64,000 nucleotides of DNA from Phormidium tanganyikae FI6-MK23 (GCA_019359175.1 JAHHHU010000003.1:62001-126000); one strand, 5' to 3'; positions 27,348 to 36,425 are shown, counted from the first letter of the stretch. The notes: a model not told the origin generated them from the sequence alone. Program-made: numbers and translations.

Positions 27348-28349
27348 ATGGCTCTATTAGGGATTGATATTTCCACTTACCAAGGCGATGTCGATTGGGC
27401 GACGGTCGCAAGCCAAGGTGTTTTTTATGGATTTGCTAAAGCCACTGAAGGCGCAGCTAGCAGAGATGATAAATTTGCGCGGAACTGGTCGGGAATGAGA
27501 GCGGTCGGCATGGTTCGAGGCGCATATCACTTCTTTCGCCCCGGCAAAGATCCTGCCGTTCAAGCGAATAACTTCCTACAAACTGTGCAATCGATCGAAG
27601 CGTTCGATCTGCCTGCGGTTCTCGATTTAGAAATTGACGACGGATTAAGCGCTGCAACCGTGATCGATCGAGCGCTGAAATGGCTGGATATTGTCGAAGC
27701 GAAAACAGGACGAAAACCGATTCTTTATACATTCCCGTCCTTTTGGGAAGATAAATTAGGCAATCCGAAGCAGTTTGCAGAATATCCGCTATGGGTGGCG
27801 AACTTTGGAACTCGATCGCCTTTTGTTCCTGCAACTTGGAATCGGTGGACTTTCCATCAGTACTCTGAATCTGGCGCACTGCGCGGGATTGCAGGCAACG
27901 TCGATCTCAATCAGTTCAATGGTGATTTGGATGGATTACAAAAGCTGTTAAAAGGTCGCATTCCACTAAGACAAGGCTGCGAAGGGAATGTCGTTCAAGA
28001 GATGCAAACGTTACTAGAAGCACAGGGTTTTGATGTGGGAACTCCGGACGGAGATTTTGGCCCAAAAACTAAGACTCAAGTAGCAGCGTTTCAGAGAGCG
28101 AAGAATCTGGCAACAGATGGAATCGTAGGTGCAGCAACTTGGGCTGCTCTGCAAGTCAGTAGACCGACGGTTCCGACACCCACTCCAACACCGACTTCAA
28201 CACCGACTCCAACGTCAACAGCGATCGACTTAATTAATGTGTGTAAGTCTTATCGCGGTGCAGCTCATCAGGATGCTGCATTGAGATGGCTGCAAAGTCA
28301 GATTTCCAAACCTGTTTTAGATGATTTTGCAAAGCGTTGGAGACAGTAA
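27348..28349 (+). CDS. GH25 muramidase with peptidoglycan-binding domain
   Basis: The 333-aa protein starts directly with the GH25 strand LLGIDISTYQGDVDW (Asp5). The catalytic acids are in AVLDLEIDDG (about residue 93), with KATEGA, GAYHFF and NVDLNQFNGD completing the fold (~1-200). A PG_binding_1 domain follows (VQEMQTLLEAQGFDVGTPDG ... DGIVGAATWAAL, ~215-275). A Pro/Thr linker of repeated PTPTSTP comes next and a short C-terminal helical segment ends it. It hydrolyses the MurNAc-GlcNAc bond. No signal peptide is visible, which is typical of endolysin-like rather than ordinary secreted hydrolases. Confidence 0.9.
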   Translation: MALLGIDISTYQGDVDWATVASQGVFYGFAKATEGAASRDDKFARNWSGMRAVGMVRGAYHFFRPGKDPAVQANNFLQTVQSIEAFDLPAVLDLEIDDGLSAATVIDRALKWLDIVEAKTGRKPILYTFPSFWEDKLGNPKQFAEYPLWVANFGTRSPFVPATWNRWTFHQYSESGALRGIAGNVDLNQFNGDLDGLQKLLKGRIPLRQGCEGNVVQEMQTLLEAQGFDVGTPDGDFGPKTKTQVAAFQRAKNLATDGIVGAATWAALQVSRPTVPTPTPTPTSTPTPTSTAIDLINVCKSYRGAAHQDAALRWLQSQISKPVLDDFAKRWRQ

Positions 28350-28358
28350 CAAACGCAA

Positions 28359-28400
28359 AAGAAGTCCGGCTCTTCAAGAAAACCGGACTTCTTCTACAAT
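28359..28400 (+). terminator. Terminator after the muramidase gene
   Basis: A perfect 11-bp stem, AAGAAGTCCGG (28359-28369) and CCGGACTTCTT (28383-28393), with a 13-base loop starts ten bases after the stop codon. The trailing sequence is only moderately T-rich; on the minus strand the arm is followed by TTTTGCG, so it may also serve the opposite-strand ORF at 28414. Confidence 0.75.
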
Positions 28401-28413
28401 TAGAACGTGCGAG

Positions 28414-28614
28414 TTATGTATTTTTTTCGTCTGTTTCTTGTCGCCAGCAATGCTCCAGGAGATAGACCTCCGATCGCTCCCAACATCGCTCTAGTTTTTG
28501 AACGCGGTGGACGTGCTGAAACCTCTCTAAATTCCAAATAAACGGACGCTCAGGGTCGAACAAGTGCTGATTTAGATAATCCCACCAAGGGAAACGAGCG
28601 GAGGAATAATTCAT
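28414..28614 (-). CDS. Small hypothetical protein (66 aa)
   Basis: Trp/Arg-rich soluble product, MNYSSARFPWWDYLNQHLFD, with FIWNLERFQHVHRVQKLERC and two later Cys. There is no similarity I can name. In favour: sensible composition, ATG start and a hairpin just beyond its stop. Against: short, isolated, and the plus strand may instead carry a small transcript ending at the terminator at 28739. Confidence 0.4.
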   Translation of the reverse strand: MNYSSARFPWWDYLNQHLFDPERPFIWNLERFQHVHRVQKLERCWERSEVYLLEHCWRQETDEKNT

Positions 28615-28738
28615 GCCAGGGTCGAGTAATCTGTGTTTGGAGTAGAACAGGGTTGGATGTAACTACCTAAAGGCAGATTTTTAACATCTCAGAGCCGTCC
28701 AAACAGTATGGCATTGAAAAATATAGTTCGATCGAAAT

Positions 28739-28772
28739 AAACCCTGAAGATGTCAGGGTTTTCTCTTTTCTT
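28739..28772 (+). terminator. Orphan plus-strand terminator
   Basis: A perfect 9-bp stem, AAACCCTGA (28739-28747)/TCAGGGTTT (28753-28761), with an AGATG loop is followed by TCTCTTTTCTTT. The T-tract faces the plus strand, yet no plus-strand gene ends here: the muramidase already has its own terminator at 28359. Read on the minus strand it could weakly end relA transcripts (stop at 28818). Confidence 0.65.
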
Positions 28773-28817
28773 TAAGTAATATTTCGATCGTGTGAATTTT
28801 CTTCGACTACCGAAACT

Positions 28818-31085
28818 TTAATTTTCATCGACTTGGCTCACTCGTCGCATATTCAGCACATCCGTCATCTTTTTAATCTGAGCAAACGTGCGTTCTAGCT
28901 GTGCATGATCGCAAATATCAATGCCCAGGTCAATCACCGCCGTTTGATCCGGGAAGGTTCTGACTTGGGCATTTCTGACGTTGATATTGTTGTCCATGAG
29001 GCGAGAAAGGATGTCTTTGAGAACGCCCACGCGATCGATGACTTCGATTTGAATGTCGATCGGATAAGTTTGAGCGCGTCCGGTGACTCTTTCGGTTGGA
29101 TTCCAGCTTAGAGGAACTAAGCGATCGCCTGGAACTGGATCAACGTTGGGACAGCCTCGACGATGGATCGAAATGCCGCGATTGCTGCGCGTGATCACCC
29201 CGATAATCGGTTCTCCGGGTAATGGATGACAACAGCCTGCCATGTAGTGCAGTAAGCCTTCGACTCCCGCGATCGGGTATTTCGTCGTGGAGGTCGGTAC
29301 GGCTCTCGGTGCAGACGGCAACAGAGGCAGCAGAGCGGCATCGTTTGCCAGGCTATCGGATGGAGAAGGAGCGGGTTGAGACAGGGACTGCTTCGCTTTG
29401 ACAGCATCTCGAATCCGGTTGAGGGCGAGATTTAAAGTGATTTCGCCGTATCCGACTGCCGCGACAAAATCTTCAACGCTGTGATAGTTACATCGCTCAG
29501 CCGCCACTAGCATCGGAGCCGATTTCATCAACGCTTCAAAGCCGTTTTTGCCGAGTTCTTTTTCCAACATATCGCGACCGCGCAACACATTTTCATCGTG
29601 ATGCGATCGCTTGTATGCCTGCCGAATTCGGTTTCTCGCTCCCGTTGTCACCACGAAATTTAGCCAGTCCAAACTTGGACGGGCGTTTTTCTGGGTAATG
29701 ACTTCGACGATATCGCCCATTCGCAACTGGTTATCGAGCGGCACGATGCGCCCGTTCACTTTCGCGCCTGCACAGTGATTCCCCACTTCGGTATGAATTC
29801 GATACGCGAAATCTACCGGAGTCGATCGCGGACTGAGTGAGACGACTTCTCCTTTCGGCGTGAACACATAAACATCACCATCGAACAGATTGTCCTTGAT
29901 GCTTTCGAGGTATTCTTGCGCGTCTTTGAGGTCGTTTTGCCAATCGAGTAGTTGACGCAGCCAGGTAAATTTCTCGTCGTCGCTGTTTAACTGAGCCGTA
30001 GAGCCACCCGACTCTTTATATTTCCAGTGCGCTGCAATCCCGTATTCAGCAACTTGGTGCATTCCCAACGTTCGGATCTGGACTTCGAGCGGGCGACCAG
30101 AATCGCCAATCACAACGGTATGTAGCGACTGATAACGGTTTGATTTCGGTAAGCCGATGTAATCTTTGAAGCGTCCAGGAATCGGGCGGAAGGTGTCATG
30201 CACGATCGCTAAAGCGCGATAGCATTCGTCGTTATTTTTGACGATAATTCGGACGGCGGCAACATCGTAAATTTGCTCGTAGCCTTTTTGCTGACGCTGC
30301 ATCTTTTGGTAAATACCATACAGATGTTTCGGTCGTCCGCTGACTTCGACACAATGCACCCCAACTTGATCGAGGCGACGTTTGAAGGTGTCTGCAACTT
30401 CGCTGAGTCTCGCTTCTCGATCGGCGCGTTTTTCCGAGACTAATTTCTGAATCTCTCGGTAGGCATCGGTTTCGAGATACTTAAATGCGAGATCTTCAAG
30501 CTCCCATTTGATGTTGCCGATTCCTAAGCGGTTGGCAAGCGGTGCAAAAATTTCGCGGGTTTCGAGCGAGATGCGCTGTTGTTTTTCCGGGGCGAGATGC
30601 TCCAGCGTTCGCATATTGTGGAGTCGATCGGCAAGCTTGACCACGATCACGCGGATATCTTGCGCCATCGCGAGAAACATTCGGCGGAAATTTTCTGCCT
30701 GTCGCTCAGTTTTACTCGAAAAATTGAACTTAGAAAGTTTTGTAACTCCATCGACTAGACATCGAACTTCAGACCCAAAGCGCTCTCCGATTTCTTCGGG
30801 AGTGACCTCGGTATCTTCGACCACATCGTGCAAAAATCCAGCGGCAATCATCACGCCACTGCCGCCGAAATCTCTTAAGATCCCGGCAACCGCGACAGGA
30901 TGAGCGATATACGGTTCTCCGGAGGCACGCTTTTGCCCTTCATGCAGTTCGTAGGCAAATTCAAAGGCGCGGCAGATTAAATCTCGATCGAGGTGGGATT
31001 CGTCGGAGCGTTTGAGGAAACACTCACGCAACCAATCCGGTAAAGTAAAGTCGATAGTGGTGGGTGTGGATGCCGCTACATTCAT
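28818..31085 (-). CDS. relA/spoT: Bifunctional (p)ppGpp synthetase/hydrolase
   Basis: The 755-aa protein is a long RSH. The HD hydrolase has GEPYIAHPVAVAGILRDFGG and FLHDVVEDTEVTPEEI (HD ~87), so hydrolysis should be active. The synthetase has RFKDYIGLPKSNRYQSLHTV (~302). TGS starts near 394 (VYVFTPKGEVVSL), a CC/ZFD region has GCCHPLPG and HRRGCPN, and a C-terminal ACT spans ~675-750 (VDRVGVLKDILSRLMDNNIN). It makes and degrades the stringent-response alarmone in the cytosol. Single-copy RSH is usual in cyanobacteria, hence bifunctional. Confidence 0.96.
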   Translation of the reverse strand: MNVAASTPTTIDFTLPDWLRECFLKRSDESHLDRDLICRAFEFAYELHEGQKRASGEPYIAHPVAVAGILRDFGGSGVMIAAGFLHDVVEDTEVTPEEIGERFGSEVRCLVDGVTKLSKFNFSSKTERQAENFRRMFLAMAQDIRVIVVKLADRLHNMRTLEHLAPEKQQRISLETREIFAPLANRLGIGNIKWELEDLAFKYLETDAYREIQKLVSEKRADREARLSEVADTFKRRLDQVGVHCVEVSGRPKHLYGIYQKMQRQQKGYEQIYDVAAVRIIVKNNDECYRALAIVHDTFRPIPGRFKDYIGLPKSNRYQSLHTVVIGDSGRPLEVQIRTLGMHQVAEYGIAAHWKYKESGGSTAQLNSDDEKFTWLRQLLDWQNDLKDAQEYLESIKDNLFDGDVYVFTPKGEVVSLSPRSTPVDFAYRIHTEVGNHCAGAKVNGRIVPLDNQLRMGDIVEVITQKNARPSLDWLNFVVTTGARNRIRQAYKRSHHDENVLRGRDMLEKELGKNGFEALMKSAPMLVAAERCNYHSVEDFVAAVGYGEITLNLALNRIRDAVKAKQSLSQPAPSPSDSLANDAALLPLLPSAPRAVPTSTTKYPIAGVEGLLHYMAGCCHPLPGEPIIGVITRSNRGISIHRRGCPNVDPVPGDRLVPLSWNPTERVTGRAQTYPIDIQIEVIDRVGVLKDILSRLMDNNINVRNAQVRTFPDQTAVIDLGIDICDHAQLERTFAQIKKMTDVLNMRRVSQVDEN

Positions 31086-31579
31086 GCTGATTCGCGTGGC
31101 TAGAGTGCAGGTTCAGACGATGAAATTAGAATCTAATGTATAGCTCTATACAAAAAATCGGACTAATAGAAAATGAGTCTAGCATGAGGAGCTTTCCTAA
31201 CTGCTAGACATTGAATTTGAACTTCAGAATGGACAAACTACGGGACAAAATTTCAGGTCGAAAACACTTGAAATCGTCTCGCGGTCGAACCAATTCAGAG
31301 GAAAATAGAGTGTTTGTCTTAAACTTGTTAAAACAATCGTAACGCCCATTCTATCAATGGCGATCCGTTTCTTGGCGGAAATCGCTGTTAGTTTAGAAAG
31401 TTTTCGATCGCTTTAAACTCAAGTAGAAATCAGGTTCTTGAGTCAGTACTCTACACGATGTCAGCAAAACCAGATCGAAATTACACCGAGATTTCGACCA
31501 TTCTACGGAAACATGGTTCTACGTAAGTCTTACCTATTGAGCGATCCCCGTTTTTTCACTGATTTTGAAAAGTCTAGAT
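31086..31579. other. 494-base intergenic region between relA/spoT and patD
   Basis: Divergent promoters for relA/spoT and patD should lie here. A 7-bp inverted repeat, TGTATAG (31137-31143)/CTATACA (31146-31152), sits about 50 bases upstream of the relA start. A 34-codon ATG frame from about 31228 has no supporting site. I see no RNA gene. Confidence 0.4.
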
Positions 31580-31930
31580 ATGTTAACAGAGAACCAAGTA
31601 CAGCAGTTTCGGTTACTTCAAACGACGATCGATTCACTCGATCAAGCTTTAAATTCCACCCGCTTTGATCAATCAGAAATTAATCAAAAGATACGATCGC
31701 TACAGAAATTTTTTCGAGAAGAGATCCAGCCGATTCAATCAGACGAGTACCAAACTCATTCGGTTTTAGTCGAGATTAATAAACAAATGCGGTTGCTCAC
31801 GATCGACGGAACGTTTCTGCAAACAGCGCGACAAGCTGAAACGATCGAGAACCGAGCGGGACAGATTCGCGATCGTATTAAGCTATTGACAAATTATTGC
31901 GCTGTGATTCTGGGGACTCGGACTGATTAA
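31580..31930 (+). CDS. patD: PatD-like heterocyst frequency control protein
   Basis: The protein has 116 aa from the ATG at 31580 (a TTG five codons upstream is in frame but less likely). All-helical, soluble. The C-terminal block LVEINKQMRLLTIDGTFLQTARQ and RIKLLTNYCAVILGTR match the PatD family. Family knowledge: PatD in Anabaena limits heterocyst frequency and interacts with FtsZ; orthologues also occur in non-heterocystous species, so heterocysts are not proven. It is 29 bases upstream of a zinc-ribbon protein gene, probably one transcript. Confidence 0.8.
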   Translation: MLTENQVQQFRLLQTTIDSLDQALNSTRFDQSEINQKIRSLQKFFREEIQPIQSDEYQTHSVLVEINKQMRLLTIDGTFLQTARQAETIENRAGQIRDRIKLLTNYCAVILGTRTD

Positions 31931-31959
31931 ATAGAGAGCGTTGGGTTGAGGATGGCGCG

Positions 31960-32574
31960 ATGCAGTGTCCGAAAGAGAGAAAAATCACGCTGACCGATGG
32001 CACACTCACCGAGGCGTTGGCGGTGAAGCAGTGCCCCGATTGTAAAGGAACCTGGATTCCGTCCGAGAACTACAAGCTATGGCAAGCGGAGCGAACACAA
32101 AGTGCGGCGGAGCCTCCGCGTCCCAAAACCGTTGCAGACCTGATTCCTAAGACGCTCGATGTAGAATTTGTGCAGTCTCCGCTTGATGCCAAAGCCGCAC
32201 TGTGTCCTGACTGCGGCAGCTATCTTGCCCGCGCCAAAGTTGGCATGAAAGCGCCGTTTTATGTGGAGCGCTGTTTGATCTGCGGGGGAATTTGGTGCGA
32301 TCGAGGCGAATGGGATGCGCTCGAAGCGATGGGACTGCACATTGCGATCGAACAATTATTCTCAAGCGAGTGGCAGATTTTATCGAGAGAGCGAGAGCAT
32401 TTGGCGATGGAGAAACAAGCGACGATCGATCGATTGGGAGTCGAGTTAGCCAATCGGGTGTTTGAGTTGGCAGAAGTGCTAGAAAAGCATCCGAGCGGCG
32501 ATTTTGGGGTCGCGTATTTGATGCGGCGATTCGAGAATTTCACTCAAGAATTGAAGCCGAAAAACAAGGACTGA
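31960..32574 (+). CDS. Double zinc-ribbon (zf-TFIIB) protein
   Basis: The 204-aa protein has two treble-clef/zinc-ribbon units: MQCPKERKITLTD ... CPDCKGTWIPSE (residues 3-28) and CPDCGSYLARAKVG ... CLICGGIWCDRGEWDALE (~84-120). CxxC-GxW-x-D/S pairs define zf-TFIIB domains. The rest is helical (EHLAMEKQATIDRLGVEL). It probably binds zinc and nucleic acid or protein; the role is unknown. Probable operon with patD. Confidence 0.82.
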   Translation: MQCPKERKITLTDGTLTEALAVKQCPDCKGTWIPSENYKLWQAERTQSAAEPPRPKTVADLIPKTLDVEFVQSPLDAKAALCPDCGSYLARAKVGMKAPFYVERCLICGGIWCDRGEWDALEAMGLHIAIEQLFSSEWQILSREREHLAMEKQATIDRLGVELANRVFELAEVLEKHPSGDFGVAYLMRRFENFTQELKPKNKD

Positions 32575-32586
32575 ACGCGGCTGAAT

Positions 32587-32811
32587 GTGTATACACAAGT
32601 TGTTTATCGCTCCGTTTAGGTCGGATAGCTGTTCTCCAACATTCCGCATGAATTCGAGATTTTGCGCTTCGTTTTGATCGACTTCTGCCCCCTAAGTCCC
32701 CCAAATTTGGGGGACTTTGAAGCGGGGAAATTTCTTGAAATCTTGGAAGCCTCTTTTCTCAAAGTCTCCCAGAATGGGGGATTTAGGGGGCGAAGATCTC
32801 GGCATTATCGA
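32587..32811. repeat. Repeat element C: MITE-like palindromic element
   Basis: It begins gtgtatacacaagttgtt, the same terminal sequence and flank (GTTTATCGCTCCGTTTAGGTC) as element A. Facing arms CCCCCTAAGTCCCCCAAATT and GGGGGATTTAGGGGGCG form a long hairpin. Relative to A it holds about 60 extra bases before the arms, and the right end is degraded. It fills the gap between the convergent stops of the zinc-ribbon gene (32574) and sppA (32821). Confidence 0.72.
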
Positions 32812-32820
32812 TCCGCATTG

Positions 32821-34629
32821 CTAGCGAACCGATAAATCAAACGGCAACCGTAAATAAACATCGTGCGGATCGTTCATTGATTTCAGGCTTTCAAGCTCAG
32901 TTTGCAATCTTTTCATTTCGCTGGTAATCGGGTCGATCGCAGTTTTCGATTGATCGAGGCTTGCACCTGACAGCGTTTCGATCAGGCGTTCTTCAAACGA
33001 TCGAGCTTTTGGATATTCTTCGATTTGCCAATCGTCTCCAAGTTTTGCCCGCTCTGCCGCCGCACGAATCGCATCTTCTAGTCCGCCGAGCTGATCGACT
33101 AGACCGAGCGATTTCGCCTGAACACCCGACCAGACGCGACCCTGGGCGATTTCTGCAACTTTGGATTTCTCCAGCTTGCGAGAGTCTGATACTTTGGTAA
33201 GAAACTGATTGTAAATGCGATTAACCGAATCTTGAACGATCTCTAGTTCCTGTGGGGTTCTGGGGCGCGAAATCGTTCGGCTATCGGCAAATCGACCTGT
33301 CTTTACAACATCCCAGGTCACACCATTTTGATTCGCGACTTGCTGAACGTTGAGGATTCTGCCGAAAACTCCGATCGAGCCTGTGATCGTGGTCGGTTCT
33401 GCAAAAATCTGGCTGGCATAGGTTGAGATCCAGTATCCTCCCGATGCCGCCACGTTGCCCATTGAGACAATCACGGGTTTCGCTTTATTGGTTAGAATCG
33501 CTTCTCGTTGAATAATTTCCGAAGCGGTTGCACTTCCACCCGGACTATTGACTCTGAGAACGACAGCTTTAACATCATCATCCAATCGCAGATCTCGAAG
33601 CTGCTTTGCTAAACGATCGCCGCCAATTTGTCCACTGCCGCCTTGACCGTTGACGATTTCACCTTCGGCATAGACGATCGCGATTTGATTTCTGCCCGTT
33701 TTCGATTCACTTTTGCTTTCTGCAACTCGTGAATAAGTTCTTAAATTAATTTGTTGAAACGATTTTGTATTGTCATCGTCTCCCGTTAGTTTTTTCAATT
33801 CCGCAGTCATCTCATCCGCATACGCAACTCGATCGACTAATTTTTGTTTAATCGCTTCCTGTGGCTCTAACACTCCTGATCGATCTGCGATCGCTTGAAG
33901 TTGTTTCGGCGTGAGATTTCTTGATTTGCCCGTCGTATTCAAAAACTCAGTCCAAATGTCTCCCAATAGCTTTCGCGTTTGTTCTCGATCGGCTGGACTG
34001 CGGCGATTTTGCAAAAAAGGTTCGACCGCAGATTTAAACTTGCCCACTCGCGTTACTTGAACGCCAATCCCAAAGCGCTGTAAAGCTTTCGCAAAAAATA
34101 GACCTTCAGAACTTAAGCCATTTACTTCGAGTCCACCGATCGGATTCACCGCGATCGTATCTGCGATCGAACCCAAATAATATTCACGTTCTTGCCAATC
34201 CACATCGTAAGCAAAAATCTTTTTACCGCTCGTTTTGAAGCGTTCTAAAGCACGGCGCACTTCTCGTAAAGTTGCATAGCCCGTTGTATTGGCGCTATTG
34301 CCTCCATTCAAATAGATGCCCACGATGCGATTGTCTTTCGCAGCTTCGTCGATCGAGTTCAGTACTGATCGCAAACTAACCGTGTTGGGGCGACTTCCAG
34401 CGATCGCATCATTGATCACATCACGCGTATTAGAACTGGCAGGGGCATCCGTAATCGTTTGCGACAAATCGAAGACTAGGACAGACTTATCTCGAACCGT
34501 GGGAGCCGTGTCGCGGGCAGCCATTATTGAGATTGAAATGAACAGCAGCAAAATGCCGCCAATACTGACTCCCAGAAAAATGAATAGAGCAAGCAATGTG
34601 GCGAGGGTGTGTTTGAGAAAGTCACGCAT
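32821..34629 (-). CDS. sppA: Signal peptide peptidase SppA, 67-kDa type
   Basis: The 602-aa protein has an N-terminal membrane helix (~8-33) and two tandem SppA domains, as in the long E. coli-type enzyme. General-base Lys in VGKFKSAVEPF (~193) is in the first domain; the nucleophile Ser is in VSMGNVAASGGYW (~391) in the second. It degrades signal-peptide remnants in the membrane. In cyanobacteria SppA1 is implicated in thylakoid protein turnover under high light. Terminal KSM-type C-end with no extra domain. It stands alone; repeat C lies behind it. Confidence 0.94.
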   Translation of the reverse strand: MRDFLKHTLATLLALFIFLGVSIGGILLLFISISIMAARDTAPTVRDKSVLVFDLSQTITDAPASSNTRDVINDAIAGSRPNTVSLRSVLNSIDEAAKDNRIVGIYLNGGNSANTTGYATLREVRRALERFKTSGKKIFAYDVDWQEREYYLGSIADTIAVNPIGGLEVNGLSSEGLFFAKALQRFGIGVQVTRVGKFKSAVEPFLQNRRSPADREQTRKLLGDIWTEFLNTTGKSRNLTPKQLQAIADRSGVLEPQEAIKQKLVDRVAYADEMTAELKKLTGDDDNTKSFQQINLRTYSRVAESKSESKTGRNQIAIVYAEGEIVNGQGGSGQIGGDRLAKQLRDLRLDDDVKAVVLRVNSPGGSATASEIIQREAILTNKAKPVIVSMGNVAASGGYWISTYASQIFAEPTTITGSIGVFGRILNVQQVANQNGVTWDVVKTGRFADSRTISRPRTPQELEIVQDSVNRIYNQFLTKVSDSRKLEKSKVAEIAQGRVWSGVQAKSLGLVDQLGGLEDAIRAAAERAKLGDDWQIEEYPKARSFEERLIETLSGASLDQSKTAIDPITSEMKRLQTELESLKSMNDPHDVYLRLPFDLSVR

Positions 34630-34820
34630 ACGAGTTAGAGAAGCATCCGGAAATGTCGCCTTTCTATGCTACATCCGTTTTCAAACAATCCGAGGTTGAG
34701 GTTTTGAACCGATCGATTTGAGAACTCAGTGCATTTCCGAAAAAGGTTGGTTTATCAATTCTTCATTGGGCACACTATTTATGAAGTTTGCAACAGCCGA
34801 CGAACAAAGGGTGAAGTCTG

Positions 34821-35993
34821 ATGGATCGAGAACAATCGCTGGGTGATGCCCCTCTACCAAGCCAATTGAATAGAAATGGAAGACTCGTTCCATCTGAACC
34901 AAACACCGATTTGCAAGAGATTCGAGATCTCAAAGCAACTAAAGCGCAGCTTCAGAAAGACGTGGAAGACTTACGATCGCAGTACGAATCGCTTCAAGTG
35001 GTCGCCCGCAAACCCAAATTATCAAAGGCAAAATTAGGGCTTTGGTTGATTCTGCTCTCGACTCTGGCGCTTTCGATTCATAACGTAATTGTGCGAATTA
35101 CGATCGGGCAGCGGGTGAATTTGTTCGGAGCCTTTTCGGTGGGGGGACTGATTCAACCAACGATCGGTAATTCTCTTTTGATTCTTTGGTTACGAATGCT
35201 CATCGTTGTGCCGCTGATGATGGGAATTGCCGGATGGCTTTATCCTCCTGCGTGGCGGGATTTGCAGCGGTTGATTTTAAGCCGCGATCGTCGTCCTTTG
35301 TTGAGCATTATCGGCAGTGGAGCCTTTTTGTTTCTGTCGCAAGTGCTGATCTATATTGCGATCGCGCAAATTGGCCCCGGTGCGGCGGTGACAATTTTGT
35401 TTATGTATCCGCTGATCACGGTTCCGCTGGCTTGGTGGCTGTTTCACGATCGACCCACACGCTTACGCATCGCAGTAATGTCTCTAATCTTAGTAGGCGT
35501 AGTTTTGACCGCGATTCCGAGTTTGGCGGCGGCGAAAATTGGTAGCGGTGTGATCGTGGCGGTGCTGTCGGGAATCGCGTTCGCACTGTATTTGATTCTG
35601 ATGCAGATTGGATTTCGCAAGGCGCATCCGGTTCCGGTGAGTGTGGTGCAGTTTCTCACGGTGCTGGTTTTGTCGAGCGCGGGTTTGTCGCTGCCGATTT
35701 CGCTAGGGGTTTCGGTGCTGCCTACTGCAAGAATCGGATTCTTTGGGGGCGGTGTGATTTTAGGGGCGTTTACGCTGGTGGGCTACTTGGCGAATAATTT
35801 TGGGGTGCGATACATGGGAGCAGCACAAGCTTCGATCGTAGCTTCAAGCGGCCCCGTGCTGACTGCTGTTCTTGCAGCGCTAATTATTCGGACAAAGCTC
35901 GATTGGGTGCAGATTGCTGGAATTTTGCTGGTGACGATCGGAGTCACGGCGCTTAGTTTTGAGCGAATGAGAAAAACGGCAAAATCGGCATAA
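34821..35993 (+). CDS. DMT-family transporter (EamA) with coiled-coil N-terminus
   Basis: The 390-aa protein has residues 1-75 polar with a predicted coiled coil (LQEIRDLKATKAQLQKDVEDLRSQYESLQVV). About ten membrane helices in two EamA halves follow (first ~85-235, second ~240-385). Typical half-ends are ILFMYPLITVPLAWWLFHDRP and VASSGPVLTAVLAALIIRTKLDWVQIAG. Drug/metabolite exporter-like; substrate unknown. The cytosolic coiled-coil extension is not usual for the family and may mediate oligomerisation. Confidence 0.88.
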   Translation: MDREQSLGDAPLPSQLNRNGRLVPSEPNTDLQEIRDLKATKAQLQKDVEDLRSQYESLQVVARKPKLSKAKLGLWLILLSTLALSIHNVIVRITIGQRVNLFGAFSVGGLIQPTIGNSLLILWLRMLIVVPLMMGIAGWLYPPAWRDLQRLILSRDRRPLLSIIGSGAFLFLSQVLIYIAIAQIGPGAAVTILFMYPLITVPLAWWLFHDRPTRLRIAVMSLILVGVVLTAIPSLAAAKIGSGVIVAVLSGIAFALYLILMQIGFRKAHPVPVSVVQFLTVLVLSSAGLSLPISLGVSVLPTARIGFFGGGVILGAFTLVGYLANNFGVRYMGAAQASIVASSGPVLTAVLAALIIRTKLDWVQIAGILLVTIGVTALSFERMRKTAKSA

Positions 35994-36047
35994 TTCTGGC
36001 TCGATCGCACGTCACAATGAGTAAGGCGTTAATCGAGTAACGAAGCG

Positions 36048-36281
36048 ATGCGATTTTCGGTTTCGAGTGGATCTGGACAAGTTTTAGCAAACGGTAGATT
36101 GATGATTCAAATCGATGAATCCGGCGTACAGCGATTGTGTTTTGAAAGCGATCGAGGAACGTTCATCGAAGGCGGAGAAATCTCTCCAGATGGGGATTTA
36201 ACAGAAGCTGGACAAGAACTTTATCGACAGTTTTTCCAGACTTGGGGCATGATGGGGCTGACGATGACCGCGATCGTTTAA
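36048..36281 (+). CDS. Small hypothetical protein (77 aa)
   Basis: Soluble product, MRFSVSSGSGQVLANGRLMI, with acidic core IQIDESGVQRLCFESDRG and GEISPDGDLTEAGQELYRQ. The beta-rich pattern looks like a compact folded domain, not a shadow. Family not recognised. A hairpin (36296-36330) follows 15 bases after its stop, supporting transcription as a unit. Confidence 0.55.
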   Translation: MRFSVSSGSGQVLANGRLMIQIDESGVQRLCFESDRGTFIEGGEISPDGDLTEAGQELYRQFFQTWGMMGLTMTAIV

Positions 36282-36295
36282 ATCAAAATAGAACG

Positions 36296-36330
36296 ATGTT
36301 CAATGCTACATAGAACGTGGCATTGAACAT
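36296..36330. terminator. Hairpin between convergent small ORF and CTDH gene
   Basis: A perfect 11-bp inverted repeat, ATGTTCAATGC (36296-36306) and GCATTGAACAT (36320-36330). AGAACG occurs on both sides and in the loop. Without a clear T-run it may be a bidirectional terminator or a mRNA 3' stabiliser. Confidence 0.5.
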
Positions 36331-36425
36331 TGCTTAAGAACGTTCTAATGCACGAAGTCTTTTCTAAATTAAATATCAATAAACGCAAGTATAAATGATG
36401 CAAAATTCTAAGTTTCCATATTTTA

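Noticed and set aside
28172-28225. Tandem repeat as CRISPR-like array
   Set aside because: The repeats are codons of the Pro/Thr linker in the muramidase, without spacers.
27348-28349. Prophage signal from the GH25 muramidase
   Set aside because: No integrase, capsid, tail, holin or terminase genes are near it in the window.
31086-31579. 34-codon ORF near 31228
   Set aside because: No ribosome site, no family pattern and too short to support.
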